Shown in pieces: positions 1 to 9,178 of a stretch of 64,000 bases of DNA (positions are counted from its first letter, which is position 1; each line of letters opens with the position of its first letter). The notes beneath the pieces were generated by a model. The model did not search any database. It was not told the origin of the DNA and was given only the letters and a program-made list of their open reading frames with translations. A program made the position numbers and the translations under genes. This DNA is from Gemmobacter aquaticus (GTDB lineage: Bacteria; Pseudomonadota; Alphaproteobacteria; Rhodobacterales; Rhodobacteraceae). The DNA lies in NCBI RefSeq assembly GCF_007859075.1, contig NZ_VOAK01000022.1:124001-188000 (forward strand), in the 5' to 3' direction.

Positions 1-39
1 TCGCGGTATGCCAAGACTGGCGCATTCAGGAAACCCCCA

Positions 40-1041
40 ATGACTATCGGAACACAGATCGCATGGGACGATACGGTCCTGCCATTTCAACTTGATCACT
101 CGGATATCCGCGGCCGGGTCGCCCGGCTGGACGGTGTGCTGGATCAGGTGCTCAAGCAGCATGCCTATCCGCCACAGATCGAGGCGCTGGTGTGCGAGGC
201 GGCGCTGCTGACCGCGCTGATCGGGCAGACGATCAAGCTGCGCTGGCGGCTTTCGCTGCAGATCCGTGGCACCGGCGCGGTCAAGATGATCGCGACCGAC
301 TACTATGGCCCCACCGATGACGGGCAGGCCGCACGCATCCGCGCCTATGCCCATTTCGAGGAAGATCAACTCGACACGGCCGAAAAGCCCTTTGACCTTC
401 TGGGCGAGGGTTACTTCGTGATTGTGATCGATCAGGGGCAGGGCATGGTTCCCTATCAGGGGATCACGCCGCTGACGGGGGACTCGATTTCTGCCTGTGC
501 AGAGACATATTTTGCCCAATCGGAACAGCTGCCCACGCGCTTTGCCCTGACCTATGGCCGCAGCCAGCTGCCGGGCTCCAACCCGCATTGGCGGGCCGGT
601 GGCGTCATGATCCAGCACATGCCCAAGGCCTCGCCCTTCGTGGCGGGCGAGGGCGGCTCGGGCGAGGGTGGGCTGCTCAAGGCCTCTGACATCGTGCAGG
701 GCGAAGAGGGCGAGAACTGGAACCGCGTGAACCTGCTGCTCGACACGGTCGAGGAGATCGAGTTGATCGGCCCTTCGGTCGCGCCGACTGACCTTCTGGT
801 GCGGCTCTTCCATGAGGAAGGCCCGCGGGTCTTCGATGCGCAGCCCGTGCGCTTTGGCTGCTCATGTTCGGCCGACAAGGTGCGCAATGCGATGTCGATC
901 TACTCGGCGAAGGACCTGCGCCACATGACCACGCCCGAGGGGATTGTCACCGCCGACTGCCAGTTCTGCGGTGCGCATTATGAGTTTGATCCGGCAACGC
1001 TAGGGTTTGAGGCCGAAAAGGCGCGGAAGGATGAAGCTTGA
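40..1041 (+). CDS. hslO: Hsp33 redox-regulated chaperone
   Basis: A 333-residue cytoplasmic holdase activated by oxidative unfolding. The C-terminal zinc switch is visible: C274-x-C276 in CSCSADKV and C307-x2-C310 in CQFCG, the four zinc ligands of the family. The N-terminal substrate-binding body is full length. The ATG at 40 follows an AGGAAA about 7 bases upstream. The stop overlaps the start region of the Nudix gene, so this gene probably heads a co-transcribed run through 7742. Bases 1-39 hold no recognisable coding sequence. The assignment is firm because all four cysteines are spaced as in Hsp33. Confidence 0.96.
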   Translation: MTIGTQIAWDDTVLPFQLDHSDIRGRVARLDGVLDQVLKQHAYPPQIEALVCEAALLTALIGQTIKLRWRLSLQIRGTGAVKMIATDYYGPTDDGQAARIRAYAHFEEDQLDTAEKPFDLLGEGYFVIVIDQGQGMVPYQGITPLTGDSISACAETYFAQSEQLPTRFALTYGRSQLPGSNPHWRAGGVMIQHMPKASPFVAGEGGSGEGGLLKASDIVQGEEGENWNRVNLLLDTVEEIELIGPSVAPTDLLVRLFHEEGPRVFDAQPVRFGCSCSADKVRNAMSIYSAKDLRHMTTPEGIVTADCQFCGAHYEFDPATLGFEAEKARKDEA

Positions 1042-1621
1042 TCAGTGGCGGGCGGCGCTTGAACGGGTGGCGCCCGAAAGTTCGGACTATGATCTGAATC
1101 CGGGAACCGTGCTGCCGCCGGGGCGTGTTCTGCGCCCGGCCGCAGTGCTGGTGGCGATCTGCGAAGGTGCGGCAGGTCCGTCGGTGCTGCTCACCAAGCG
1201 CGCCTCCGGCCTGCAGCACCATCCGGGGCAGATCGCCTTTCCGGGCGGCAAGATAGATGCGGGCGATGCCTCGGCCGAGGCGGCAGCCCTGCGTGAGGCG
1301 CGCGAGGAGGTGGGGCTTGACCCTGCCATCGTGCAGATCCTTGGCCGGCTGCCAGCCCATGAAACCGTCACCGGATACAGTGCCATCCCGGTTCTGGCCC
1401 ATGTCACCCGATCCTTCACCCCGATCGCCGAGGCCGGCGAGGTAGACGAGGTGTTCCATGTGCCACTTGCGCATCTGGCCGACCTCTCGCGCTACCGGGT
1501 TGAACGGCGCATGTGGCGCGGAGACTGGCGGCGCTACTATGCGGTGCCGTGGGGCCCCTATTACATCTGGGGGGCGACGGCCCGAATGCTGCGCGGTCTG
1601 GCAGAGAGGTTGCAGCCATGA
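1031..1621 (+). CDS. Nudix hydrolase, NudL/CoA-pyrophosphatase-like
   Basis: A 196-residue Nudix protein. The Nudix box spans about residues 72-94: GG, then E, then REAREEVGL, matching Gx5Ex7REUxEExGU. Around it, LTKRASGLQHHPGQIAFPGG resembles the NuA/CoAse signature, so cleavage of CoA or a related nucleotide pyrophosphate is inferred. An in-frame start exists at 1007, but ATG 1031 directly follows GGAAGG and begins a family-like N-terminus (MKLDQWRAAL), so it is preferred. The gene overlaps the end of hslO and shares an ATGA with cca. Confidence 0.88.
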   Translation: MKLDQWRAALERVAPESSDYDLNPGTVLPPGRVLRPAAVLVAICEGAAGPSVLLTKRASGLQHHPGQIAFPGGKIDAGDASAEAAALREAREEVGLDPAIVQILGRLPAHETVTGYSAIPVLAHVTRSFTPIAEAGEVDEVFHVPLAHLADLSRYRVERRMWRGDWRRYYAVPWGPYYIWGATARMLRGLAERLQP

Positions 1622-2760
1622 GGGTGAGTGGAGACTGGATCGACAACCCCGCGACGCAGGCCGTGTGCCACGCGATTGAGTGCGCGGGTCATCAGGCGCT
1701 GTTCGTGGGCGGCTGCGTGCGCAACGCGCTGCTGGATCGTCCGGTCTCCGACATCGACATCGCCACAGACGCCGATCCTCATTCAGTCTCTGATATTGCC
1801 GAAAGGGCCGGATTCAAGGTCGCACCCACGGGGATCGACCACGGAACCGTGACGGTGATTGCGCAAGGTATCCCGCATGAGGTCACGACCTTCCGTCAGG
1901 ACATCGAAACCGATGGGCGCCGCGCGGTGGTCGCCTATTCGCCGCATATCGAGGATGACGCTGCCCGTCGTGATTTCACGATGAATGCGCTTTACGCCCG
2001 ACGCGACGGGACGGTCATCGATCCGCTGGGTGGCCTGCCTGATCTGCTGGCGCGGCGCTTGCGCTTTGTGGGCGATGCCGATGCGCGCATCCGTGAGGAT
2101 TATCTGCGCATTCTGCGGTTCTTCCGGTTCCATGCCATCTATGGCGACCCTGAAGGTGGGATCGACGCCGAAGGGCTGGCGGCTTGCGCGCGCCATGCTC
2201 CGGCCATTTCCGGCCTCTCGGCCGAGCGGATCGGCGCCGAGATGCGCAAGCTTCTGGCGGCGGAGGATCCCGCGCCCTCGGTTGCCGCGATGGAGCGGGC
2301 AGGGGTGTTGGCCCAGGTCCTTCCCAGTGGAGACGCGCGCTTCCTTGCTGTGCTGGTGCATCTTGAGGGCGGCCTGCCGCCCCGGTGGCTCCGCCGACTC
2401 GCCGTTCTGGGGGGCGAGGATGTGACGGATCGCTGGCGCCTGTCGCGGGCGGAATCCCGTGATTTGAGCCATATCAGAGACGCTTTGGGCGCGATGTCTA
2501 CGCCCGCAGTTCTTGGATACCGGCTGGGCGCCACACTGGCCGGCGATACGATTCTTGCCCGCGCTGCACTGTTCGGAACCGCTCCGCCCGACGATTGGAC
2601 CGCAGAGATCGCCCGTGGTGCATCCACCGCATTTCCCGTGAAGCCCGCCGATCTGATGCCCGCGTTGCAAGGCGCCGCCCTTGGTACACGGCTGAAAGAG
2701 CTTGAGGCGCAGTGGCTGCAATCCGACCTGCGGCTGCCGCGTGAGGCGCTTCTCGGCTGA
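1618..2760 (+). CDS. cca: CCA tRNA nucleotidyltransferase / poly(A) polymerase family
   Basis: A 380-residue class II nucleotidyltransferase, inferred to add or repair the 3' CCA of tRNAs. The active-site motif FVGGCVRNALL (about residues 29-39) is followed by D45-I-D47, the metal-binding aspartates. Then come ARRDFTMNAL and an RFVGDADARIREDYLRILR block that forms the neck and RNA-binding region. The true start is ATG 1618, which overlaps the Nudix stop in ATGA; the open frame extends upstream to 1513 only as a shadow inside the Nudix gene. The length suits alphaproteobacterial Cca proteins without an HD domain. Confidence 0.92.
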   Translation: MRVSGDWIDNPATQAVCHAIECAGHQALFVGGCVRNALLDRPVSDIDIATDADPHSVSDIAERAGFKVAPTGIDHGTVTVIAQGIPHEVTTFRQDIETDGRRAVVAYSPHIEDDAARRDFTMNALYARRDGTVIDPLGGLPDLLARRLRFVGDADARIREDYLRILRFFRFHAIYGDPEGGIDAEGLAACARHAPAISGLSAERIGAEMRKLLAAEDPAPSVAAMERAGVLAQVLPSGDARFLAVLVHLEGGLPPRWLRRLAVLGGEDVTDRWRLSRAESRDLSHIRDALGAMSTPAVLGYRLGATLAGDTILARAALFGTAPPDDWTAEIARGASTAFPVKPADLMPALQGAALGTRLKELEAQWLQSDLRLPREALLG

Positions 2761-2827
2761 GCGCAGGTTTTCCTTCCGGTCAAATCAAGCTATATCAGGC
2801 CTCCGACCGTTGTGAGGCGCCTTTCCC

Positions 2828-4669
2828 ATGTTCCGGTTCTTTGAAGGGCTTGTCGACCCTTATCAGCCCTATGTGCATTCCGACACGCCACCGCGAAAGC
2901 TCTGGCCGTTTCTGGCTGAATATATCCGGCCGTTCCGCAAGGTCTTTGCGGCAACGGCGGTGCTGTCTGTCATCGCAGCAGCGATCGATGTGGCGCTGAT
3001 CTGGTATGTCGGGCGCTTGGTTGATCAACTGACACAGGGCACGCCCGCGCAGGTCTGGGCCGCGCATGGGTTCGAGATCGTGGCAGTCGCCCTGGCGGTT
3101 CTGATGCTGCGCCCGCTGCTGCTGGTGTCGAACGTGGCGCTTTTGCACAACACGATTCTGCCGAACTTTGGAACCATGATCCGCTACCGCGCGCATGATC
3201 ATGTTCTGCGTCAGCCGGTTGGCTGGTTCGAAAGCGACTTTGCGGGTCGCATCGCCAATCGGGTAATGCAGACCCCGCCTGCGGCCGGGGATGCGGTGTT
3301 CCAGACCTTTGACGCCATGGCCTTTGCCAGCGTCACCATCGTGGGCGCGGGGATCATGCTTGCCGGGGCTGATCCGCGACTTCTGCTGCCACTGCTGGTG
3401 TGGTTTGCGCTCTACGCGGCCCTTGTCCAGTGGACACTCCGGCGCGCGGGCCCAGCCTCCAAGGCCAGTTCGGATGCACGCTCGGCAGTCACAGGGCGCG
3501 TCGTCGATGCCTATACCAACATCCATTCGGTCAAGATGTTTGCCCATCACGGGCTGGAAATGCGCCACGCGACCGAGGCGATCGAAGAGGCGCGTCGCAA
3601 GTTCCAGTTCGAGATGCGCATCGTGACGCGGATGGATCTTGCGCTGACGGTGCTGAACGGGTTCCTGATTGTCTCGGTCACCGGCTGGGCCTTGCTTCTG
3701 TGGTATCAGGGGCAGGCGAGCATCGGCACGGTCGCGGCTGCAACGGCGCTGGTGCTGCGGCTGAACAGCATGACCTACTGGATCATGTGGGCCACCACCT
3801 CGCTGGTGCAGGCGCTTGGCATCGTGCAGGAGGGGATGGAGACGATCACCCAGCCCATCGGCCTGACCGATGCGCAGGACGCGCGGCCCCTGCAACTCAC
3901 CAAGGGTGAGATCGTGCTCGACCATGTGTCGCATCATTATGGTCGCGGCACGGGCGGTCTGCGCGACGTCAGTCTGACGATCCGGCCCGGTGAACGCATC
4001 GGGCTGGTGGGGCGGTCGGGCGCGGGCAAGTCCACCCTCGTCAAGCTGATGCTGCGGTTTTACGACTGCGAGGGCGGTCGCGTGCTGATCGACGGTCAGG
4101 ACATCGCCCATGTGACGCAGGACAGCTTGCGCCAGAACATCGGGATGGTGCAGCAGGACAGCTCGCTTCTGCACCGCTCGGTGCGCGACAACATCCTCTA
4201 TGGCCGCCCCGACGCGACCGAAGAGGAGATGATCGCCGCCGCCAAACGGGCCGAGGCGCACGAGTTCATCCTGACGCTGGAAGACCCCGAGGGCCGCCGT
4301 GGCTATGATGCCCATGTGGGGGAGCGGGGGGTCAAGCTTTCCGGCGGGCAGCGCCAGCGCGTTGGGCTTGCACGGGTCATCCTGAAGGATGCGCCGATCC
4401 TGATCCTGGACGAGGCGACAAGTGCGCTCGACAGCGAGGTGGAGGCCGCGATTCAGGAGGCGCTTTATGGTGTGATGCAGGGCAAGACCGTGATCGCCAT
4501 CGCGCACCGGCTGTCAACCATCGCCGCGATGGACCGCATCGTGGTGCTGGAGGATGGCAGCGTCGCCGAGGTGGGCAGCCATGCCGAACTGCTGGCCAAG
4601 GGCGGGCTTTATGCACGGTTCTGGGCGCGGCAATCCGGTGGCTTCATCGGCACGGAGGATGCGGCATGA
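2828..4669 (+). CDS. ABC exporter half-transporter (TMD-NBD), first of pair
   Basis: A 613-residue fused permease/ATPase of the MsbA/multidrug exporter type. About five to six hydrophobic stretches lie in residues 30-330, then a nucleotide-binding domain. Walker A is GRSGAGKST with K401, the signature LSGGQRQR is near 504, and Walker B ends in LDEATSALD with the catalytic Glu present. The D-loop and switch His (IAHRLST) are intact, so this NBD should hydrolyse ATP. It overlaps the next exporter gene by ATGA, suggesting a heterodimer. Substrate cannot be read from sequence; lipid or drug export is the family expectation. Confidence 0.9.
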   Translation: MFRFFEGLVDPYQPYVHSDTPPRKLWPFLAEYIRPFRKVFAATAVLSVIAAAIDVALIWYVGRLVDQLTQGTPAQVWAAHGFEIVAVALAVLMLRPLLLVSNVALLHNTILPNFGTMIRYRAHDHVLRQPVGWFESDFAGRIANRVMQTPPAAGDAVFQTFDAMAFASVTIVGAGIMLAGADPRLLLPLLVWFALYAALVQWTLRRAGPASKASSDARSAVTGRVVDAYTNIHSVKMFAHHGLEMRHATEAIEEARRKFQFEMRIVTRMDLALTVLNGFLIVSVTGWALLLWYQGQASIGTVAAATALVLRLNSMTYWIMWATTSLVQALGIVQEGMETITQPIGLTDAQDARPLQLTKGEIVLDHVSHHYGRGTGGLRDVSLTIRPGERIGLVGRSGAGKSTLVKLMLRFYDCEGGRVLIDGQDIAHVTQDSLRQNIGMVQQDSSLLHRSVRDNILYGRPDATEEEMIAAAKRAEAHEFILTLEDPEGRRGYDAHVGERGVKLSGGQRQRVGLARVILKDAPILILDEATSALDSEVEAAIQEALYGVMQGKTVIAIAHRLSTIAAMDRIVVLEDGSVAEVGSHAELLAKGGLYARFWARQSGGFIGTEDAA

Positions 4670-6510
4670 GGCCCCTTCGCGCGCTCGGCACGGTGATTGA
4701 TGCTTTTCGCCCCGCGGATGGCCCACCTCCGCAGACGCTTGGCGCGTTCATCCGCTGGAGCCTGTCAGGCGCCTGGCCACCCTTGATGCTCGCGGCCGTG
4801 ATCGGCGCGCTGGCCGGCACGATGGAGGTGATCTCGGCGCTTCTTCTGGGCTGGACCATTGACGCAGCGCTTGCCAGCGGGCCCGAGCGGGTGCTGGCCG
4901 ACCATGCACCGCTGCTGATCGGGTCGGTCGCCTTCTTCCTGATCCTGCGTCCACTGGCCTTTGGCATCTTCTCGGCCTCGAACTCGGTCCTTGTCGGGCC
5001 GAACGTGCTGCCATTGGTCCTGAGCCGCCTGCATCGCTGGACGATGGGGCAGGATGTCACCTTCTTTGACAATGATTTCGCCGGTCGGATCGCGCAAAAG
5101 CAGATGCAGGCCGCCCGCGCGATGACCGATGTTGCCTCCGAGAGCATCAATACCGTCTGTTTCTCGCTCGCCTCGGTGATCGGCTCGGCGTTCTTTCTGC
5201 TGACGGTCGACTGGGCGATTGCCGTCGGTCTGTTGCTGTGGCTGGTGATCTATCTTGCGACGATCCGGTTCTTCCTGCCGCGGGTGAAGAAGAACTCGTC
5301 CGCGCGCGCAGCGGCTCGGGCGATGGTGACCGGGCAGGTGGTTGACACGATCACCAACATCAAGACCGTCAAGCTGTTCGCCCACGCCAGCTTCGAGGAC
5401 CGCGTCGCGCTGAAAAGCATGGATCTGTTCCGCGAGCGCAGTCTCGATTTCGGCATCATCTCGACCCAGTTCCGGCTGGCGCTGACGGCGCTGGCCGGTG
5501 TGCTTCCGGTCATGCTGATCGGGGGGGCATTGATGTTGTGGCGGCAGGGCGCGGCCACCCCCGGCGACATCGCCACCGCTGGCGCCGTCGCGATGCGGAT
5601 CACGCAAATGACCGGCTGGGTCAGCTTTGCGCTGATGTCGGTCTATTCCAACGTGGGCGAGATCGAGGACGGGATGCGCACGCTGGCCGGCCCCCACCGC
5701 CTGACCGATGCACCCGATGCCATCGATCTGCCCAAGGTTTACGGAGATGTCCGGTTCAACGATGCGGGCTTTGCTTATGGCCGGCGTCGCGGCGGGATCG
5801 ATGGCGTCACGCTGCATATCAAACCGGGGGAGCGCATCGGGATTGTCGGTGCTTCGGGTGCAGGCAAGTCAACGCTCGTTTCCCTGCTTTTGCGTCTCTA
5901 TGATTGCGAAAAAGGCGCAGTTCTGGTCGATGGGCATGACGTGCGCGCGGTGACGCAAGAGAGCCTGCGCAGCCAGATCGGCATGGTCACGCAGGAAACC
6001 GCGATGTTCAACCGCTCGGCCCGCGACAACATCGGCTACGGCCGCCCGGATGCGTCAGAGGACGAGATCATCGCCGCCGCCAAGGCCGCCGAGGCGCATG
6101 ACTTTATCCTGCATATGGAGGATCATCAGGGTCGCAAGGGCTATGACGCGCATCTGGGCGAACGGGGGGTCAAGCTTTCCGGGGGCCAGCGCCAGCGCAT
6201 CGCGCTTGCCCGCGCCTTCCTGAAGGACGCGCCCATCCTTGTTCTGGACGAGGCGACAAGCGCGCTCGACAGCGAGGTGGAGGCAAGCATTCAGGAGGCG
6301 CTGAACCGCGTGATGAAGGGCAAGACCGTGCTCGCCATCGCGCACCGTCTGTCCACCATTGCCGAAATGGACCGGATCGTCGTGCTCGATGAGGGCCGGA
6401 TCGTCGAAGAGGGCAGCCATGAGGCGCTTTTGGCCAAAGGGGGGCTTTACGCGCGCTACTGGAACCGGCAATCCGGGGGCTTCATCGTCACCGAAGAGGC
6501 AGCGGAATGA
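4666..6510 (+). CDS. ABC exporter half-transporter (TMD-NBD), second of pair
   Basis: A 614-residue paralogue of the preceding gene with the same layout. Membrane segments occupy roughly residues 35-330 and the NBD follows, with GASGAGKST (K401), [14 protein letters not shown] and LDEATSALD. Both members keep a catalytic Glu, unlike asymmetric heterodimers in which one site is degenerate. The two share near-identical stretches such as [14 protein letters not shown] and EVEA-IQEAL, which suggests tandem duplication. The start overlaps the upstream stop and its own stop overlaps the methyltransferase start (ATGA), so all three are probably translated together. Confidence 0.9.
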   Translation: MRPLRALGTVIDAFRPADGPPPQTLGAFIRWSLSGAWPPLMLAAVIGALAGTMEVISALLLGWTIDAALASGPERVLADHAPLLIGSVAFFLILRPLAFGIFSASNSVLVGPNVLPLVLSRLHRWTMGQDVTFFDNDFAGRIAQKQMQAARAMTDVASESINTVCFSLASVIGSAFFLLTVDWAIAVGLLLWLVIYLATIRFFLPRVKKNSSARAAARAMVTGQVVDTITNIKTVKLFAHASFEDRVALKSMDLFRERSLDFGIISTQFRLALTALAGVLPVMLIGGALMLWRQGAATPGDIATAGAVAMRITQMTGWVSFALMSVYSNVGEIEDGMRTLAGPHRLTDAPDAIDLPKVYGDVRFNDAGFAYGRRRGGIDGVTLHIKPGERIGIVGASGAGKSTLVSLLLRLYDCEKGAVLVDGHDVRAVTQESLRSQIGMVTQETAMFNRSARDNIGYGRPDASEDEIIAAAKAAEAHDFILHMEDHQGRKGYDAHLGERGVKLSGGQRQRIALARAFLKDAPILVLDEATSALDSEVEASIQEALNRVMKGKTVLAIAHRLSTIAEMDRIVVLDEGRIVEEGSHEALLAKGGLYARYWNRQSGGFIVTEEAAE

Positions 6511-7742
6511 AACTGACCATCGCACGGCTTGGGCATCTTGGCGACGGCATCGCCGAGGGGCCGGAAGGTCCGGTCTATGTGCCGGGCATGCTGCCGGGCG
6601 AAGAGGTTGAGGGAGAGTTGCAGGGGACATCGCTTGCGGGCGCACGGATCCTCACACCCTCGACCGACCGGGTCAAACCGCCGTGCCCACATGCCCGCAG
6701 TTGCGGTGGCTGCCTGATGCAGCACGCGCGGGACGGGTTCGTGGCCGACTGGAAACAGGGGATCGTGCGCGGCGCCTTGGCGGGGCAGGGGTTGGAGGCA
6801 CCGATGCGACCGATCCTGACCTCGCCGCCGCGTTCGCGCCGCCGGGCGACGCTGGCGGCGCGCCGCACAAAAGGTGGCACGCTGATCGGCTTTCATGCCC
6901 GCAACTCTGATACGATCATCCCGGTGCCGAACTGCCAGCTTCTGCACCCGGACCTGATGGCCGCGGTTCCGGCACTGGAGGCGCTGGTCATGGCGGGTGG
7001 ATCGCGCACCGCCGAACTGGCGCTGACCATCACCCGCACGCTGGCCGGGCCGGATGTCCTGGTGAAGGGCGGCAAGGCGCTGGACGGCGAACTGCGCCTT
7101 GCTCTTGCGCGGGTCGCCGAAGCGCACGGCCTGTCACGCCTGTCCTGGACGGACGAGCGTGGCGAGGTCGAGGTGGTTGCCCTGCGCGCGGCGCCGATGC
7201 AGCGGATGGGGCGGGCGCTGGTCGCCCCACCACCCGGGGCCTTCCTGCAAGCCACCGCCGAGGGCGAGGGCGCGCTCCTCGATTGTGTGCGAGAGGTCGT
7301 GGGCCGCGCGCAGAAGGTCACAGACCTGTTCGCAGGCGCCGGAACCTTTGCCTTGCCCTTGTCGGAACAGGCCGATGTCCATGCGGTTGAAGGCGATGCC
7401 GCGATGATGGCCGCGCTCGACAAGGGCTGGCGCATGGTGGGGGGCCTGCACCGGGTCACCTGCGAGACGCGCGATCTGTTCCGTCGCCCGCTGGAGCCGG
7501 ACGAGTTCCGCCATGTCGATGCCGTGGTGATCGACCCGCCCCGCGCCGGGGCAGAGGCACAGGTGGCAACGCTGGCGCGCAGCGCCGTTCCGGTGATCGC
7601 CATGGTTTCCTGCAACCCCGTGACCTTTGCCCGCGATGCGCGTGTGCTGGTGCAGGCGGGCTACAGGCTGGACTGGGTTCAGGCGGTCGATCAGTTCCGC
7701 TGGTCGGCCCATGTGGAGCTTGCCGCAAGGTTTAGCCGCTAA
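6507..7742 (+). CDS. 23S rRNA m5U methyltransferase, RlmD/RumA-TrmA family
   Basis: A 411-residue class I SAM-dependent RNA methyltransferase. Iron-sulfur ligand cysteines are seen at C60, C66 and C69 (CPHARSCGGC) with a fourth at C143 (PNCQLL). The SAM site is DLFAGAGTFALPL, followed by VIDPPRAG, and the catalytic nucleophile is C369 in SCNPVTFARD. An N-terminal TRAM-like segment is short. Family members methylate U747 or U1939 of 23S rRNA; which one applies here cannot be decided from sequence. It overlaps the upstream exporter gene by four bases. Confidence 0.9.
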   Translation: MKLTIARLGHLGDGIAEGPEGPVYVPGMLPGEEVEGELQGTSLAGARILTPSTDRVKPPCPHARSCGGCLMQHARDGFVADWKQGIVRGALAGQGLEAPMRPILTSPPRSRRRATLAARRTKGGTLIGFHARNSDTIIPVPNCQLLHPDLMAAVPALEALVMAGGSRTAELALTITRTLAGPDVLVKGGKALDGELRLALARVAEAHGLSRLSWTDERGEVEVVALRAAPMQRMGRALVAPPPGAFLQATAEGEGALLDCVREVVGRAQKVTDLFAGAGTFALPLSEQADVHAVEGDAAMMAALDKGWRMVGGLHRVTCETRDLFRRPLEPDEFRHVDAVVIDPPRAGAEAQVATLARSAVPVIAMVSCNPVTFARDARVLVQAGYRLDWVQAVDQFRWSAHVELAARFSR

Positions 7743-7856
7743 GCGCACGATTCCGTGAAGTTGCTGTGCCTTTGCGGCACTATCCACGCTTTGCAGGTCG
7801 TGCAAAAATCGATAAGGGGGCAGGAAAAACCACGAGCAGAAAAAGACGGTCGTTCC

Positions 7857-8354
7857 ATGAAGTTCATCCGCATTCTATTGATGTTGACACTGGCGGTCGG
7901 CATCGCCGCCTGCGGCAACAGCAAGTTCAGAAAATACAACGGACCAGAGGTCACGCAGATTCAGGTCCATAAGGCGGACCGCAAGATGTACCTCATCCAC
8001 AAGACCGAGGTGCTGAAGGAATATGACATCTCGCTGGGCTTCAACCCCGTCGGGCACAAGCAGTTCGAGGGTGACGGCAAGACGCCCGAGGGGCTGTACT
8101 TCATCAGCCACCACAACCCGCGCAGCCGCTATCACCTGTCGGTCGGGATCTCTTATCCCAACGAGAATGATCTGACCTATGCGCTGGAACAGGGCAAGGA
8201 TCCCGGCGGAGATATCATGATCCACGGACGCACGAATTATGATTCGCGTCACAAGGGAGACTGGACTGCCGGCTGTATCGCCATCGAGGATGACGACATG
8301 GAGGAGGTCTATTCGATGTTGCGAAAGAACACACCGATTTACATCTTCCCGTAA
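7857..8354 (+). CDS. L,D-transpeptidase (YkuD) lipoprotein
   Basis: A 165-residue secreted protein. The N-terminus is a lipoprotein signal with lipobox IAAC, C19. The YkuD domain covers most of the rest. The active-site pair is H123 in MIHGRTNYD and C140 in TAGCIAI, the HG...(S/T)xGC pattern. The small domain resembles E. coli YafK-like murein L,D-transpeptidases, which crosslink peptidoglycan or attach proteins to it. The start at 7857 fits the signal peptide; the upstream extension to 7755 has no signal character. A strong terminator follows. Confidence 0.88.
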   Translation: MKFIRILLMLTLAVGIAACGNSKFRKYNGPEVTQIQVHKADRKMYLIHKTEVLKEYDISLGFNPVGHKQFEGDGKTPEGLYFISHHNPRSRYHLSVGISYPNENDLTYALEQGKDPGGDIMIHGRTNYDSRHKGDWTAGCIAIEDDDMEEVYSMLRKNTPIYIFP

Positions 8355-8355
8355 G

Positions 8356-8386
8356 AAAAAAGGCGCCCCTCGGGGCGCCTTTTTTG
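8356..8386. terminator. Bidirectional intrinsic terminator
   Basis: An 8-bp GC stem (8361-8368 with 8373-8380) and a four-base loop are flanked by five A on the left and five T on the right. It therefore ends the L,D-transpeptidase transcript on plus and the CAP-protein transcript on minus. Confidence 0.9.
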
Positions 8387-8404
8387 TTTCCGGCGCGGCT
8401 TTCC

Positions 8405-9013
8405 TTACTGCGTTGGCAGTGCGGTCGCGCCGTCCATCTCGGTGTTGACCGAGCGACCGAGCGCTGTCGACGTCACATTGGCAACGGGCGGGCGGGTCGA
8501 ATCCCCCGTCAGAAGCGTCCACCACAGCTTGCCCGCAGGCTCCTGATACCAGCCGATGCCCATCTCGTTGGCGCTGGCATCCATCAACACGGCAAGCGTA
8601 TCGGGCTGCGCTGTCCAGTCGGACAGAACCTCCAGTTCCGACTGATAGGTCTCGGCAATCAGCTCACCCTGCAGGTGACCCTGATAGCCTGCGCGCTGCG
8701 CCCGGACCGGCGGGGACGAGCCATCCGAGCCAAAGTGCCACGGACGGTTCTGTGCCGACATATTGCGCGAATGGGCCACGGCGGCATCGCTCAGGGCGCT
8801 GTTCAGCTGCAGTTGCTGCACACCCCTTGCTGCCCGCAATGTGTTGACCGAATCCACCACACGGTAGGGTATCTCTTTGATATCGGCCTTGGACATCTTG
8901 TAGACCTGCGGCAGGGGGCGCCCGTCGGGCCCGACTTGCGGCCCCTTGGCGGCGGGCGAACACGCCGACAGCAGAGCCGCTGCGCAGACAGCAAGAACCG
9001 TGAATTTCGTCAT
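8405..9013 (-). CDS. CAP/SCP-domain (PR-1-like) lipoprotein
   Basis: A 202-residue exported protein with a lipoprotein signal ending at LLSAC (C18). The CAP core is recognisable: VDSVNTLRAARGVQQLQLNSALSDAAVAHSRNM, then an RPWHFG stretch and a late WTAQPD / NEMGIGWY block. The related YkwD proteins are extracytoplasmic, and their molecular role is poorly defined. It is transcribed toward the bidirectional terminator at 8356 and lies back to back with the Tat-type L,D-transpeptidase at 9179, so their promoters share 9014-9178. The domain call is good; the function is unknown. Confidence 0.82.
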   Translation of the reverse strand: MTKFTVLAVCAAALLSACSPAAKGPQVGPDGRPLPQVYKMSKADIKEIPYRVVDSVNTLRAARGVQQLQLNSALSDAAVAHSRNMSAQNRPWHFGSDGSSPPVRAQRAGYQGHLQGELIAETYQSELEVLSDWTAQPDTLAVLMDASANEMGIGWYQEPAGKLWWTLLTGDSTRPPVANVTSTALGRSVNTEMDGATALPTQ

Positions 9014-9117
9014 CTCTCATCACACCGATGGCTTTGGATTGCCCGTGTCTTTAGCCAATCGGCTGGCAAGGTTCAAACGCAACTCTGCACAAATCCGCTT
9101 GTTGACAGGTGTTTGAA

Positions 9118-9161
9118 TTGCGAATGTGCGCGGCTGCGGCTAAAAACCGCTCAATTCGCAA
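9118..9161. promoter_or_regulatory. Inverted repeat upstream of Tat-type L,D-transpeptidase
   Basis: TTGCGAAT (9118-9125) and ATTCGCAA (9154-9161) are perfect 8-bp inverted arms, with a nested GCGG/CCGC pair between them. They sit just before the AGGAG (9166-9170) of the gene at 9179. This could be an mRNA hairpin or an operator. A TTGACA at 9102-9107 is a candidate -35 without a convincing -10. Confidence 0.4.
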
Positions 9162-9178
9162 GATCAGGAGTCCGCTTC

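Noticed and set aside
2795-4507. 570-residue open frame on the minus strand over the first exporter
   Set aside because: Low-complexity His/Arg/Gln translation, no ribosome site, and the plus strand encodes a clear ABC exporter; typical mirror frame of GC-rich DNA.
8384-9178. Long N-terminal extension of the Tat-type L,D-transpeptidase
   Set aside because: It is opposite the CAP-protein gene, and the twin-arginine signal begins at 9179 behind AGGAG.
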